Of a stretch of 39,706 nucleotides of DNA, positions 17,177 through 26,518 are shown one piece after another. Origin of the DNA: Polaribacter sp. (GTDB taxonomy: Bacteria; Bacteroidota; Bacteroidia; Flavobacteriales; Flavobacteriaceae); the NCBI GenBank assembly GCA_020740485.1, contig DYMN01000022.1, forward strand, positions 1-39,706, given 5' to 3'. A model generated the notes under the pieces. It was given only the letters and a program-made list of their open reading frames with translations. It had not been told where the DNA came from and did not search any database. Each line of letters starts with the position of its first letter. Positions within the stretch are counted from its first letter, which is position 1. Position numbers and translations under genes: made by a program.

Positions 17177-17209
17177 AACCCTTTCAGCGTTTTAAACTCA
17201 GAAAGGGTT
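17177..17209. terminator. AACCCTTTC/GAAAGGGTT inverted repeat
   Basis: Perfect 9-bp arms (17177-17185 and 17201-17209) with a 15-base loop, 94 bases downstream of the putative nuclease gene and before rdgB. It may be a terminator or another dispersed palindrome; the loop is long and no T-run follows. Confidence 0.35.
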
Positions 17210-17303
17210 AACCCACATTTAGCATGATCCCCTTTCAACTTTCAGACGAAGCATTGGGTAAAATCCAACCTATTTTTTACCTTTACCGCCTAATGCAACC
17301 AAA

Positions 17304-17885
17304 ATGAATCGAATTGTTTTTGCAACCAACAATGCCCATAAATTAGAAGAAGTGCGTGCCTTATTACCCGATTACGAAGTTGTGAGCTTGGCTGACATCG
17401 GCTGCTATGATGATATTCCCGAAACGGCAACCACTTTTTACGGTAATGCCGCCTTAAAAGCCAATTATGTCACCACAAAATACGGTTTAGATTGTTTTTC
17501 CGATGACTCAGGTCTTGAAATTGATGCTTTAAATGGAGCACCAGGTGTTTTTTCGGCGCGTTTTGCCGGTGAGCCGGTCGATCACGATAATAATATCCGC
17601 AAGGTTTTAGAAGAACTGAAGGGAGTGACCAATAGAAATGCAAGGTTTATAACCGTAATTGCATTAATACGCAATGGAGAATCTTATTTTTTTGAAGGAA
17701 CGGTAGAAGGCACCATCCGTACCGAAAAATCGGGTGAAGGTGGTTTTGGTTACGACCCTATCTTCCAGCCCAATGGCTATGATATTACCTTTGCTGAAAT
17801 GTCGCAAGATAAAAAAAGCAGCATCAGTCACAGGGGAAATGCCGTCAAAAAGTTAGTGCAATTTTTAGAAAGTGATCATATTTGA
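17304..17885 (+). CDS. rdgB: Non-canonical purine NTP pyrophosphatase RdgB/HAM1
   Basis: A 193-residue enzyme that hydrolyses dITP, XTP and related damaged nucleotides to the monophosphate and diphosphate, keeping them out of DNA. Signature segments are FATNNAHKLEEVRALL at the N-terminus, DDSGLEIDALNGAPGVFSAR (the general-base Asp and substrate loop), GEGGFGYDPIF and the C-terminal SHRGNA. Length is standard. It is the first gene of a tightly packed set: its last 14 bases overlap the GTG start of the ABC permease gene. Confidence 0.95.
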   Translation: MNRIVFATNNAHKLEEVRALLPDYEVVSLADIGCYDDIPETATTFYGNAALKANYVTTKYGLDCFSDDSGLEIDALNGAPGVFSARFAGEPVDHDNNIRKVLEELKGVTNRNARFITVIALIRNGESYFFEGTVEGTIRTEKSGEGGFGYDPIFQPNGYDITFAEMSQDKKSSISHRGNAVKKLVQFLESDHI

Positions 17886-18921
17886 TAGATTGAATTCAAG
17901 TAATACATACCGCTATTCATTCACGGCATTGATGTTGGTTTTAATCATCACGTGGTTAATCAATATTAGTATAGGCAGTATTTCTATACCCTTGAAGGAA
18001 GTTTTTAAGTTTTTGACCGGTCAACATTTAGAAAATGAAACTTGGCATACCATTTTGATACAATTGCGTTTCCCTAAGTCACTGACCTTGATTTTGGTAG
18101 GTGTAGGGTTGAGTATTTCCGGATTGTTGATGCAAACGCTTTTTCGCAATGTTATGGCGGGTCCTTCAGTGCTGGGAATTAGTTCTGGAGCCGGTTTGGG
18201 AGTGGCTTTACTCCTTATGGGTTCCGGATGGTTGGGTTGGGAAAAGATGGAACAAGCCTTCGGACAAATTAGCATTGTGATGAGTGCGGTTATTGGGGCA
18301 ACCTTAGTTTTGCTATTGATTTTGTTATTAAGCTTAAAACTTAAAAATAATCTTTCCATTCTCATCATCGGATTAATGCTGAGTGCACTTACGGCAGCGC
18401 TAATCAGTGTGCTGAGTGTCTTTTCAACCGCCCAAAAATTGCAAGAATATCTTTTTTGGGGTTTTGGCAATGTTTCCAATTTGGGCTTTGATGCTATTTT
18501 GTTTCTTTTCGTATTGATTACGCTCTTGAGTATTTGGATAATAAAATTTTTAAAACCCTTAAACTTACTGTTATTGGGAGAAAACATGGCACAAAGCATG
18601 GGTGTTCGGCTGGCTTTCACCAAAAACAGTTTGCTCATCATCGTTGGAATAATAGTAGGGGTCATCACTGCCTATGTCGGACCCATAGCATTTGTAGGAT
18701 TAGCGGTGCCACATATTGCCAGAATGCTATTCAAAACTTCCGATCATAAAGTGTTATTTCCGGCGGTTATCTTGCTCGGAGCTTTAATGATGTTGGTTTG
18801 CGATAGCATTGCGCAAATAGGAATCAACGGTCAGGTAATTCCCATCAATGCCGTCACTTCATTATTAGGAGCGCCTATTGTCATTTATTTGATATTTAAA
18901 CAAAAAAATTACCAAATATGA
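17872..18921 (+). CDS. FecCD-type iron ABC transporter permease
   Basis: A 349-residue membrane protein of the BtuC/FecCD family with about ten helices. Landmarks are RFPKSLTLILVGVGLSISG, the MAGPSVLGISSGAGLG segment, GAPIVIYLIFKQ at the end and the AYVGPIAFVGLAVPHIARM segment that contacts the ATPase. It would import a ferric siderophore, heme or cobalamin with the ATPase encoded next (ATGA overlap at 18918). It starts at GTG, overlapping rdgB; a TTG at 17888 is an alternative. No periplasmic binding protein or TonB receptor gene is in the window. Confidence 0.9.
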   Translation: MIIFDRLNSSNTYRYSFTALMLVLIITWLINISIGSISIPLKEVFKFLTGQHLENETWHTILIQLRFPKSLTLILVGVGLSISGLLMQTLFRNVMAGPSVLGISSGAGLGVALLLMGSGWLGWEKMEQAFGQISIVMSAVIGATLVLLLILLLSLKLKNNLSILIIGLMLSALTAALISVLSVFSTAQKLQEYLFWGFGNVSNLGFDAILFLFVLITLLSIWIIKFLKPLNLLLLGENMAQSMGVRLAFTKNSLLIIVGIIVGVITAYVGPIAFVGLAVPHIARMLFKTSDHKVLFPAVILLGALMMLVCDSIAQIGINGQVIPINAVTSLLGAPIVIYLIFKQKNYQI

Positions 18922-19715
18922 TAAAAGAGCCCACTTACATCCAATTACAAACTAAAAATTTAAGTGTTGGTTACACCACTTCAGGAAAGAAAATCCCGAT
19001 AGTAGATAACATTCATATTGATATACATAAACCCACTTTTGTGGCTATTTTAGGAAAAAATGGAGCAGGAAAATCCACCTTGTTGCGTACATTGGCACAA
19101 CTGCAACCTGCCTTGAGCGGTACAATTCATATAAATCAAAAAATTGTTAAAAATAGCTCAAATGATGAGGCAAAATTGATTTCCGTAGTGCTGACCGAAG
19201 TTGAAAAAGGACATCAATTTAATGTGTATGAAATGGTTGCATTCGGAAGGTCGGTCTATACCAATTGGATAGACCAACTGACAGTACAAGATAAAATGAT
19301 GATTGAAAACGCTATGAAATGGACCGGAATCCAACATTTAAGACACCAAAAAGTGGCGGAACTTTCCGACGGACAGCGTCAGAAAGTTTTAGTAGCGCGC
19401 GCTTTAGCCCAAGATACGCCTATCATATTATTAGACGAACCCACGGTGCATTTAGATGTACATCACGCCATGGAAATGTTTCATTTATTTAGAAAATGGG
19501 TAGATGAACATCAAAAAATATTAATTTTGACCACCCACGAAATTGGTTTGGCAACGCAACTATCCGATGAGATTTGGATTATAGATCAAGGAAAAATTTT
19601 GCAAGAACCAACAGTAAAGATATTAGAAAACAATACGATAGACCAATTTTTTAATACGGAGCTCATTCATTTTAACAAGATGATTCATACATTTGAATAT
19701 ATTAAAACCAAATAG
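18918..19715 (+). CDS. FecE-type ABC transporter ATP-binding protein
   Basis: A 265-residue ABC ATPase. Walker A is GKNGAGKST (about residues 46-54), the signature is LSDGQRQKV with Asp in place of the usual second Gly, Walker B is IILLDEPT, and the switch His is in LTTHE. The FecE/FhuC group is shown by VYEMVAFGR, the Q-loop region of siderophore/cobalamin importers. It energises the permease encoded just upstream, with translational coupling through an ATGA overlap. The gene is followed after three bases by a TTG-started glycosyltransferase, probably only co-transcribed. Confidence 0.9.
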   Translation: MIKEPTYIQLQTKNLSVGYTTSGKKIPIVDNIHIDIHKPTFVAILGKNGAGKSTLLRTLAQLQPALSGTIHINQKIVKNSSNDEAKLISVVLTEVEKGHQFNVYEMVAFGRSVYTNWIDQLTVQDKMMIENAMKWTGIQHLRHQKVAELSDGQRQKVLVARALAQDTPIILLDEPTVHLDVHHAMEMFHLFRKWVDEHQKILILTTHEIGLATQLSDEIWIIDQGKILQEPTVKILENNTIDQFFNTELIHFNKMIHTFEYIKTK

Positions 19716-19718
19716 ATA

Positions 19719-20717
19719 TTGAAAATAGCGGTAGTCATATTAAATTGGAATGGAGAAAAGTTGTTACAACAATTTTTACCCGATGTGATTCGGTATTCGC
19801 CCACAGCATACAGCGATATTTATGTAGCAGATAATGCATCGACAGATGGTTCCATCCAATTAATCCAAGAACATTTTACTACTGTAAAAATTATCCGCAA
19901 TGAAGTAAATGGCGGCTATGCCAAAGGCTATAACGATGCGTTAAAAAAGATAGATGCAGACGTGTTTTGTCTGCTCAATTCGGATATTGAGGTTACCCAA
20001 AATTGGTTAGAACCCATTTACCAACATTTCATTGAAAATCCAAAAATAGCTATCATTCAACCTAAAATTTTGGATTTCAAAAAGAAAACTCATTTTGAGT
20101 ATGCCGGAGCAGCCGGTGGATTTATTGATCAAATGGGTTATCCTTACTGTCGTGGGCGTATTTTTGATTCCATAGAATCAGATGCAGGACAATACAACGA
20201 TGAAAGAGAAATTTTTTGGGCTTCCGGCGCTTGTTTGTTTATAAGAAATGAAGTCTTTAATCTATTGGGCGGCATGGACGAAGATTATTTTGCGCATCAA
20301 GAAGAAATTGACTTGTGTTGGCGCGCCTATAATAAAGGATATAAAACTATGTACGTAGGAACTTCAACGGTGTACCATGTTGGAGGTTCAACCTTGAGCC
20401 ATTCACATTGGAAAAAAACCTATCTCAATTTTAGAAACTCCTTATACAATATAGTTAAAAATGTACCAAACGGTTATAAAACCTTAATATTAAAGCGATT
20501 GGTCTTAGACGGTATTGCCGGTTTTATGTTTTTGACTGAAGGCAAATTCATTTATTTTTGGGCAATAATCAAAGCACATTTCTCATTCTACATGCACATT
20601 CCTGTATTACTAAAAAAGAGAAAGGAAATTCACCCACTGCGAAAAGACTATTTTAAAGTGAGAAGTATTGTGTGGCAACATTTTTTTAAAAAGAAAAATA
20701 GCTTTAGCGAATTGTAG
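19719..20717 (+). CDS. Glycosyltransferase family 2 (rhamnosyltransferase-like)
   Basis: A 332-residue GT-A enzyme. It begins IAVVILNWNGEKLLQQFLP, with ADNASTDGS, FCLLNSDIEV and GMDEDYFAHQEEIDLCWRA, the usual series of motifs in GT2 proteins annotated as rhamnosyl- or dTDP-sugar transferases. A hydrophobic segment near residues 255-290 (GFMFLTEGKFIYFWAIIKAHF) suggests membrane attachment. The start is TTG in the context AGATATTGAA, three bases after the ATPase stop; no ATG is possible near the conserved opening. It is convergent with the next gene. Confidence 0.9.
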   Translation: MKIAVVILNWNGEKLLQQFLPDVIRYSPTAYSDIYVADNASTDGSIQLIQEHFTTVKIIRNEVNGGYAKGYNDALKKIDADVFCLLNSDIEVTQNWLEPIYQHFIENPKIAIIQPKILDFKKKTHFEYAGAAGGFIDQMGYPYCRGRIFDSIESDAGQYNDEREIFWASGACLFIRNEVFNLLGGMDEDYFAHQEEIDLCWRAYNKGYKTMYVGTSTVYHVGGSTLSHSHWKKTYLNFRNSLYNIVKNVPNGYKTLILKRLVLDGIAGFMFLTEGKFIYFWAIIKAHFSFYMHIPVLLKKRKEIHPLRKDYFKVRSIVWQHFFKKKNSFSEL

Positions 20718-20745
20718 CAGCTATTTTAACTCATTTTTAGGATTA

Positions 20746-21372
20746 TCAATAAATCAGAGCTACATCGCCTTTACCTTCTCTGATGATAGCTGGTGTGCCG
20801 TTACTAGCATCTACCACTGTGGACGGAATATTATCCCCGAAACCACCGTCAATAATCAAATCTACTTTATGTTTCCAAAGCTCGTATATTTCTTCGGGGT
20901 CTGTGGTATATTCAATAATTACATCAGGGTCTTTGATAGAGGTAATGGCTAACGGATTTCCTAATTCTTGTATAACGGCTTGCACTATCGTGTTGTCAGG
21001 AATCCTGATGCCAACGGTTTTTTTGTTTTTAAAAGGTTTGGGTAGGGTAGAAGCTCCTTCTAAAATGAAAGTATACGGTCCGGGCAAAGCGCGTTTCAGC
21101 ATCTTAAAAACGGAAGTGTCTAAGCGACTGACATATTCCGATAGATTGCTCAAAGAATCGGTTACAAAGGAAAAATCGGCTTTTTCAATCTTTACCCCTT
21201 TTATCTGAGCAAGGTTACGCAATCCTATCGGACTGTGTAGGTCGCATACCAAACCGTAAACGGTGTCAGTAGGTATAATAACCAAACCGCCATTTTTCAA
21301 TACGTCAACCACTTCACGAATAGCTTTTTCATTTGGATTTTTGTCGTAAATTTTTATAAATCTTGCAGGCAT
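20746..21372 (-). CDS. YciO/YrdC-Sua5 domain protein
   Basis: A 208-residue single-domain protein of the YrdC fold. The substrate motif PTDTVYGL (about residues 35-42) and PGPYTFIL, KTVGIRIPDN and VDLIIDGG fit the YciO branch better than the TsaC/Sua5 branch. The superfamily includes the threonylcarbamoyl-AMP synthases that start t6A modification of tRNA; YciO proteins are related but their role is less settled. The C-terminal Sua5 domain is absent. The next gene upstream on the same strand is a thioesterase 18 bases away, so they are probably co-transcribed. Confidence 0.85.
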   Translation of the reverse strand: MPARFIKIYDKNPNEKAIREVVDVLKNGGLVIIPTDTVYGLVCDLHSPIGLRNLAQIKGVKIEKADFSFVTDSLSNLSEYVSRLDTSVFKMLKRALPGPYTFILEGASTLPKPFKNKKTVGIRIPDNTIVQAVIQELGNPLAITSIKDPDVIIEYTTDPEEIYELWKHKVDLIIDGGFGDNIPSTVVDASNGTPAIIREGKGDVALIY

Positions 21373-21390
21373 TTATTGGATTTAATGGTT

Positions 21391-21780
21391 TTAATTTAGA
21401 ACTTCTAATATCTCAGAGGGAATAGCAATGGGTTTGAACGTTTTACTGTCTAACAAGCGCCAAAGCGTTTGGGTTCGGGTGATGATTTTGTCGTTTTTAT
21501 AGATTGCTACGTGTCGCACGGATGATGAACCTTCGGTGGAGCCCACCCAAGTTTTGATGGTGAGTACATCACCTAAGAGCGCAGGGCGAATGTAATCAAT
21601 TTCGTGTCTGCCCACCACCCAAACATAGGCGTCAAAATTTTTACCATGGGTAAGCTCCGTCCAATGTTTGGTTGCCGCATCTTGTACATATTGCAAATAG
21701 ACCACATTGTTCACGTGATGGAGTGCATCAATGTCTTTAGGTTCCACCTGATATTGGTATTCAAATACTTTTGTATTCAT
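21391..21780 (-). CDS. 4HBT hot-dog acyl-CoA thioesterase
   Basis: A 129-residue hot-dog fold protein of the YbgC/4-hydroxybenzoyl-CoA thioesterase type. The catalytic loop is DIDALHHVNNVVYLQYVQDA (Asp18 with the HHVNN segment), and the later strands VVGRHEIDYIRPALLGDVL and WVGSTEGSSSVRH are typical. It would hydrolyse an acyl-CoA in the cytosol; the acyl chain is not predictable. It lies 18 bases upstream of the YciO-type gene on the same strand. Confidence 0.88.
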   Translation of the reverse strand: MNTKVFEYQYQVEPKDIDALHHVNNVVYLQYVQDAATKHWTELTHGKNFDAYVWVVGRHEIDYIRPALLGDVLTIKTWVGSTEGSSSVRHVAIYKNDKIITRTQTLWRLLDSKTFKPIAIPSEILEVLN

Positions 21781-22090
21781 ACCTGCAAAATTATGAAAAA
21801 TGCAGTAAATAGCCTAGAATAGGGTGGGGTAGATTCCAATATGCGATTATGGACACATTTATTTCACCGGAGTAGGCAAAAAGTTCTTCTAATCTAAAAA
21901 AAATCGAACTTGTTCTTTAATTTTTAGTTGCAGATTCAAGTTTTTCAGAAAAAGAGAATCATACGGATTATTTTGCTTATAAAATCAGCGTAATTACTGA
22001 TCCTGTAAGCAGTATAATATCAATACAAAATCGGACTAAATTCTAAATTTAGCCAAACTGAATAAGGGAATCTCTTAATGGTTTTAATTC
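21781..22090. other. Intergenic, weak hairpin only
   Basis: No reading frame of interest. CTAAATT at 22036-22042 pairs with AATTTAG at 22046-22052 around three bases; it could end transcription of the minus-strand gene that stops at 22091. The part near 21781 should hold the thioesterase promoter. Confidence 0.3.
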
Positions 22091-24277
22091 TTAATAAGTC
22101 CCTGCTTTCATTTTCATTAACACATCTTTTATTTCTCTGTACGTTCCGGGGTCATCTATTTCACGGACGTTACTTAAAGCTTTTTCTTGAGTTTGGATTG
22201 CTAATTCTCTTTGTCCGTTTTGGTAATATAGTTGGGCAAGCGTATCAAGAAAATAGCCGTTGTCTTTACTAATAACGTTTGAGGTTTCTGACCATTTGAT
22301 TGCTTGTTTCAAATAATTTTTAGCATTGGCTTCGGTTACCACCTGCCAAGCAGCATTATTAGCCATATTGGAAAAATTGTATTTAAAAGACGTCCAATCT
22401 ATTGCATTTTCAGGGGAGTATCCCTTTGAATACAGCTTATCTAATTGTTCAATCCAACTGCTCTTATCATTAAAATTGGCATTGTAAAATTCCTCAAAAA
22501 CGGTATGGTAATTTGTTTTCTTTAAATTTTCATTCGCATCTAATGCATTAAGATAAGAGTTAGTAAAGTCATAATCATAGTTGCTTTTCACTAATAAACT
22601 GTACAAATAGTCAAGTAGTGGTTGTTTTTCCTTTTCATCGGTTTGTTTGCTGTTCAGGTCGTAAATGAAATTATCAATAAGCGTTAGCACATTAGTCCAA
22701 TTGTAGTTTTCGTCATAATTGGTGTAAGCATCATCATCTCTTACTTTTATCGAATCTTTAAATTTCAATAAATAATCAATAGACAAACGATCGCAAGGAC
22801 GAAGAGAAAGAATAGATTTATTGAATAATTTATTTGTGAAACCGTTGTTATTTAATTCGTTTTTGATAATTTGAGCTAAATCATTATTCAGGCTATCTAT
22901 TTTTAAATTACTTGTTAAAACCGCATTCCATAATTTGTAGATTTGATTTTCAGACGTTTTTAAACTATAAAACTTACCGGTATTTGTATTTCCAATAGCA
23001 TCAACCTCTTCTACCACAACTGCATCGGTTGCGACGCTATTTGAAGGCAAAGTAGTAATGTTATGCAATGCTTGAATAAAAGTATCTTCATTTAATTTAT
23101 TATTTTGAGCCAATTGATCTATTTCATATTGTGCTTGTGCTTGTGTAAGTTGACTGTTGATTGTAGAATAAATTGAGAAATTCTCTGATTCTTCAATAAA
23201 ATCTCTTTCAGCACTGTAAAGCACTTCTCCTTGCTCATTAAGCACCAAAACGGCTTTATCTCCTTTGATTTTATGTTTCTTGAGTAAAGCATCTTCATCT
23301 TTTTTCAAAAGGTAGTGTTCAAATTTTTGGTAGGTATCTAATTCTTCTTCAGAATAATATTGAAAATAATTTTCTTGTTGTTTTAATAATTCTTTGTATT
23401 GGATTTCAAATTCCGGGTCTTTTTTTACATAACTTACCACTAAAAACTTATCATTGGATTCAATATCTTGAATAGCTTCTTTCAGGTTAGCGTATTCTTT
23501 AAATTTAAACCCGTTGGGAGTTGTATTTTCCTCCATTTCTACTACTTGATATTCGTCATCTATTCCCTCTTGAACAGGTTTGAAATTTTTAACTTCATTT
23601 ATAGAAACCTCCAATTGATTTTCATTTGATTCTTCAATAGGTGGGTTTAAGGAAAAGACTATTGGTTCCATTCCATCCATGAGTATTATTTGATCCGATT
23701 GCAAGGGATCTTGAACGACCTCCAAATTAGAAAAAGGCTCATATATATCATAATTAACCACTAATTCTATAGCATTCACATCGTTGGGAATTACGATTTG
23801 CCCTTCTTGCGATTTAGCTCCTTCAGTGTAATACAACACATAAAGTATATTAGGTTTTGGGATGATTAATGATGCACTTGAATAATCTTCGTTATAATTT
23901 AAAAGCGAATTCACAGGTTGATACTCATCTAATAAATCAGTTTTATAGTATAGACTGTGAATATAAGCCAAAGTCATACTCGAAAATTTGATTTTTAATT
24001 CACTTTCTTTCGATGTTTCTGCTATTTTGTTAACTTGAAAAATAGGTTTAGGGGCATTTTTTAATTCAAATTTAATTTTATTATTTTCTGATATAAATTT
24101 CCCTTTTAAATACACCATTTCAAAATTTTGGTTCTCATCTACTTGTAGATATATTTGTTCAGAACCAAAGGGCATTTTCATTTGATACTCGCCCGATTTA
24201 ATTTTTTGTTGTGCTAAAATCACGATAGGCGCTCCGAATAAAATGAATAAGTAGTTGATAAAGTTTTTAGATTTCAT
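22091..24277 (-). CDS. Exported thioredoxin-fold/TPR protein of unknown function
   Basis: A 728-residue protein with a signal peptide (FINYLFILFGAPIVILAQQ). Residues about 20-230 look like beta-rich domains. Residues about 255-380 resemble a thioredoxin-like fold (NLKEAIQDIESNDKFLVVSYVKKD, then a long charged insertion, then HKIKGDKAVLVLNEQGEVLYSAE) but the CxxC redox motif is absent, so no disulfide chemistry is expected. The C-terminal 150 residues contain TPR-like helices, clearest at NGYFLDTLAQLYYQNGQRELAIQTQEKAL. A similar mix occurs in uncharacterised thioredoxin-family proteins of Bacteroidota. It is monocistronic, with a 610-base upstream region that includes a MITE-like element. Confidence 0.65.
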   Translation of the reverse strand: MKSKNFINYLFILFGAPIVILAQQKIKSGEYQMKMPFGSEQIYLQVDENQNFEMVYLKGKFISENNKIKFELKNAPKPIFQVNKIAETSKESELKIKFSSMTLAYIHSLYYKTDLLDEYQPVNSLLNYNEDYSSASLIIPKPNILYVLYYTEGAKSQEGQIVIPNDVNAIELVVNYDIYEPFSNLEVVQDPLQSDQIILMDGMEPIVFSLNPPIEESNENQLEVSINEVKNFKPVQEGIDDEYQVVEMEENTTPNGFKFKEYANLKEAIQDIESNDKFLVVSYVKKDPEFEIQYKELLKQQENYFQYYSEEELDTYQKFEHYLLKKDEDALLKKHKIKGDKAVLVLNEQGEVLYSAERDFIEESENFSIYSTINSQLTQAQAQYEIDQLAQNNKLNEDTFIQALHNITTLPSNSVATDAVVVEEVDAIGNTNTGKFYSLKTSENQIYKLWNAVLTSNLKIDSLNNDLAQIIKNELNNNGFTNKLFNKSILSLRPCDRLSIDYLLKFKDSIKVRDDDAYTNYDENYNWTNVLTLIDNFIYDLNSKQTDEKEKQPLLDYLYSLLVKSNYDYDFTNSYLNALDANENLKKTNYHTVFEEFYNANFNDKSSWIEQLDKLYSKGYSPENAIDWTSFKYNFSNMANNAAWQVVTEANAKNYLKQAIKWSETSNVISKDNGYFLDTLAQLYYQNGQRELAIQTQEKALSNVREIDDPGTYREIKDVLMKMKAGTY

Positions 24278-24480
24278 AATTTAAAAAGACATTTGAGTTA
24301 GTAAATTCGTGCAATTATAGGAATGTTTTTCGGATAAAGCAACTTATTTGTATTAGAAGCCTGAGATCATTACAATCATATTGATTCTAAAGAAAAAAGT
24401 CATTCAACTTTAAATTCTTGCCTTACAAAGATTTTAAAGTTTTAAAATCAAAAAAAGCATCAGAATTAAAAATCAAATAA

Positions 24481-24643
24481 TGAAGTCATTTAAACTTTTT
24501 CTTTTCCCTAAAAAATGATTAAAATTCGCTCATATTTCGTTACTTTTTTTATCCATAACAGCCATTATGAATTGCAAAAAGTGCCTTATCTGAACAAATT
24601 TTATTTCATTTTCGGTCTAAAACTAAAAGTTTAAATGACTTCA
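24481..24643. mobile_element. MITE-like element with 19-bp terminal inverted repeats
   Basis: TGAAGTCATTTAAACTTTT at 24481-24499 is the exact reverse complement of AAAAGTTTAAATGACTTCA at 24625-24643. ATAA flanks the element on both sides (24477-24480 and 24644-24647), fitting a 4-bp target duplication. The 163-bp body has no reading frame, so it would need a transposase from elsewhere. I cannot assign the IS family. It sits between two divergently placed minus-strand units, in the 24278-24888 gene-free stretch; the remainder of that stretch shows nothing else convincing. Confidence 0.75.
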
Positions 24644-24888
24644 ATAACATTTAATGAGGTAAAATTGATACAAGCTAAATCTTTTAAAATCAATAGCATA
24701 TTTGTTGCCTTAAACATAGCTAAGGCTTGTCTTTCAAAAATGAATACTCCTTTAATTCAATAAAACCTTATGATTTGTGTTTTTTAGCAGACCCTAAATC
24801 TAAAATGTATACACTTAGGCAAGCTTAGTGCAAGAAAGCAAAACGCACGTACATTAAAAATTTTGACGTTCAAAAGCTTGCAAAAAGA

Positions 24889-26007
24889 TTAAAGACTTTT
24901 TATCAATGTGGCTACTCTATTTATGTCATCTTGTGTCATATTAGAACCACTCGGCAAGCATAAACCGCGTTGAAACATTTCTTCCGAAACGCCATTGGTA
25001 TAACTCACACAATCAGCAAAAACGGGTTGTAAATGCATGGGTTTCCACAGTGGGCGAGATTCTATGTTATGAGCTTCAAGTGCCAAGCGAATTTTTTCTC
25101 TATGCTCATAGCTATCTGCAAGGATGGTACTAAGCCAACGATTAGCAAAATATCCTTTAGGTTCTTTTGGAGCTGTTAAGATATTTGTAGTATTATCAAA
25201 AGTTTTTTGGTAAAATTCAAAATTGGCTCTGCGTTGTGCTACGCGTTGGTCTAACACCTCCATCTGACCGCGTCCTATTCCTGCTACAATATTGCTCATA
25301 CGGTAATTATAGCCTATTTCACTGTGTTGGTAATGTGGAGCTTCGTCGCGTGCTTGGCTAGAAAGAAAAACCGTTTTTTGTTTTGCTACATCTGTTTTAC
25401 AAACCAATGCGCCTCCTCCTGAAGTGGTTATAATTTTATTGCCATTGAAAGACAATATTCCGAATTCCCCAAACGTGCCGCACATTGTTCCATTGATATG
25501 ACTTCCCAAGGCTTCTGCAGCATCTTCTATGACCGGAATATCGTATTGCTGTGCTATTTTCATAATTTTGTCCATTTTAGCAGGCATGCCATAAAGATGC
25601 ACCACGATAATAGCAGTTGGTTTTTTACCTTTTATTAATTCTGTTTTGATCGCTTGCTCCAATAATTCAGGATCCATATTCCATGTATCGCGTTCACTGT
25701 CAATAAAAACAGGTTTAGCGCCAAGGTAAGTGATAGGATTGGCAGAAGCAGAAAAAGTGAAACTTTGACACAAAACAGTATCTCCATATTTCACTCCTAA
25801 CTGAATTAAAGCCAAATGCAATGCACCGGTTCCGGAAGTCAAGGCAGCTATTTTCCCTTGCTTTAAATATTGTTCTAAATCTTTTTCAAATCCGTTAACA
25901 TTAGGTCCCAAAGGAGCAACCCAATTGGTGTCAAAGGCTTGTTGTACGTACTTTTGTTCACCACCGCCCATGTGGGGAGAAGAGAGCCATAGTTTATTTT
26001 GAGTCAT
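24889..26007 (-). CDS. pglE: UDP-4-keto-sugar aminotransferase, PglE type (DegT family)
   Basis: A PLP enzyme of the DegT/DnrJ/EryC1 family, 372 residues from the ATG at 26007 (the family start is close to LWLSSPHMGGGEQKYV; an upstream ATG at 26076 adds 23 unrelated residues). The PLP Lys lies in SFNGNKIITTSGGG, and EDAAEALGS is the PLP-ring motif. The opening, the VAPLGPNV segment and the SRPLWKPMHLQPVF end fit PglE-like enzymes, which aminate UDP-4-keto-6-deoxy-GlcNAc to the 4-amino sugar. Together with pglD and pglC upstream this gives the later steps to UDP-diacetylbacillosamine and its transfer to a lipid. The 4,6-dehydratase (PglF) is not in the window. Confidence 0.87.
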   Translation of the reverse strand: MTQNKLWLSSPHMGGGEQKYVQQAFDTNWVAPLGPNVNGFEKDLEQYLKQGKIAALTSGTGALHLALIQLGVKYGDTVLCQSFTFSASANPITYLGAKPVFIDSERDTWNMDPELLEQAIKTELIKGKKPTAIIVVHLYGMPAKMDKIMKIAQQYDIPVIEDAAEALGSHINGTMCGTFGEFGILSFNGNKIITTSGGGALVCKTDVAKQKTVFLSSQARDEAPHYQHSEIGYNYRMSNIVAGIGRGQMEVLDQRVAQRRANFEFYQKTFDNTTNILTAPKEPKGYFANRWLSTILADSYEHREKIRLALEAHNIESRPLWKPMHLQPVFADCVSYTNGVSEEMFQRGLCLPSGSNMTQDDINRVATLIKSL

Positions 26008-26162
26008 TGAGGTTAATTTTCTTTTAAGAGTGCAAATATCAATATTTTTTTGGTATCTTTTGATAGAATACTCCAAAAGTTATAATCATACTTATAACTT
26101 TTCTTTATTTTCATCTGTTTATATTTAATTAGTTCACTTTACATTATTTTTAAGTGGTGTTT

Positions 26163-26366
26163 CCCGCTTTAGCGGGACAGGCATTGATTTGCTCACGCTA
26201 AAGACGTGACAGGTGCGCAGTTGTTTTTTAATGGTCATCCTTCGACAAGCTCAGGACTGGAATGGATTCCGATAGACCTGCCACGCGCGCGGTATCGGAA
26301 CGCATAAACATTTTCGGTTGGTATCATCCCGATAGTCCTGCCAAGCTATAAGCATGGTATCGGGAT
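26163..26366. repeat. Cluster of dispersed palindromes between pglE and pglD
   Basis: CCCGCTttAGCGGG at 26163-26176; a CCTTCGACAAGCTCAGG repeat near 26239-26255, a sequence seen between genes in many bacterial genomes; TTCCGAT...ATCGGAA at 26267-26300; and ATCCCGAT...ATCGGGAT at 26326-26366, the last two both containing CCGATAGnCCTGCCA. The last block resembles the start of the insert in site B (16403-16422). The 442-base gap (26077-26518) holds no convincing gene; a 73-codon minus-strand frame through the repeats is spurious. Confidence 0.7.
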
Positions 26367-26518
26367 TGTTAAGCTCATTACATATTTTTGAAAGATTATG
26401 ATGATAACTATTGATTAATATTAATGAATTCCATTTGCAAAAAGTAAAGTTATTTTTTGATAAAAATTGCAAAAAATGGTGTTTTTTTAAAGGATAGAAA
26501 TAAGTTTCTTGTCTATTA

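Noticed and set aside
26251-26472. 73-codon minus-strand frame between pglE and pglD
   Set aside because: It runs through dispersed palindromes and has no recognisable domain.
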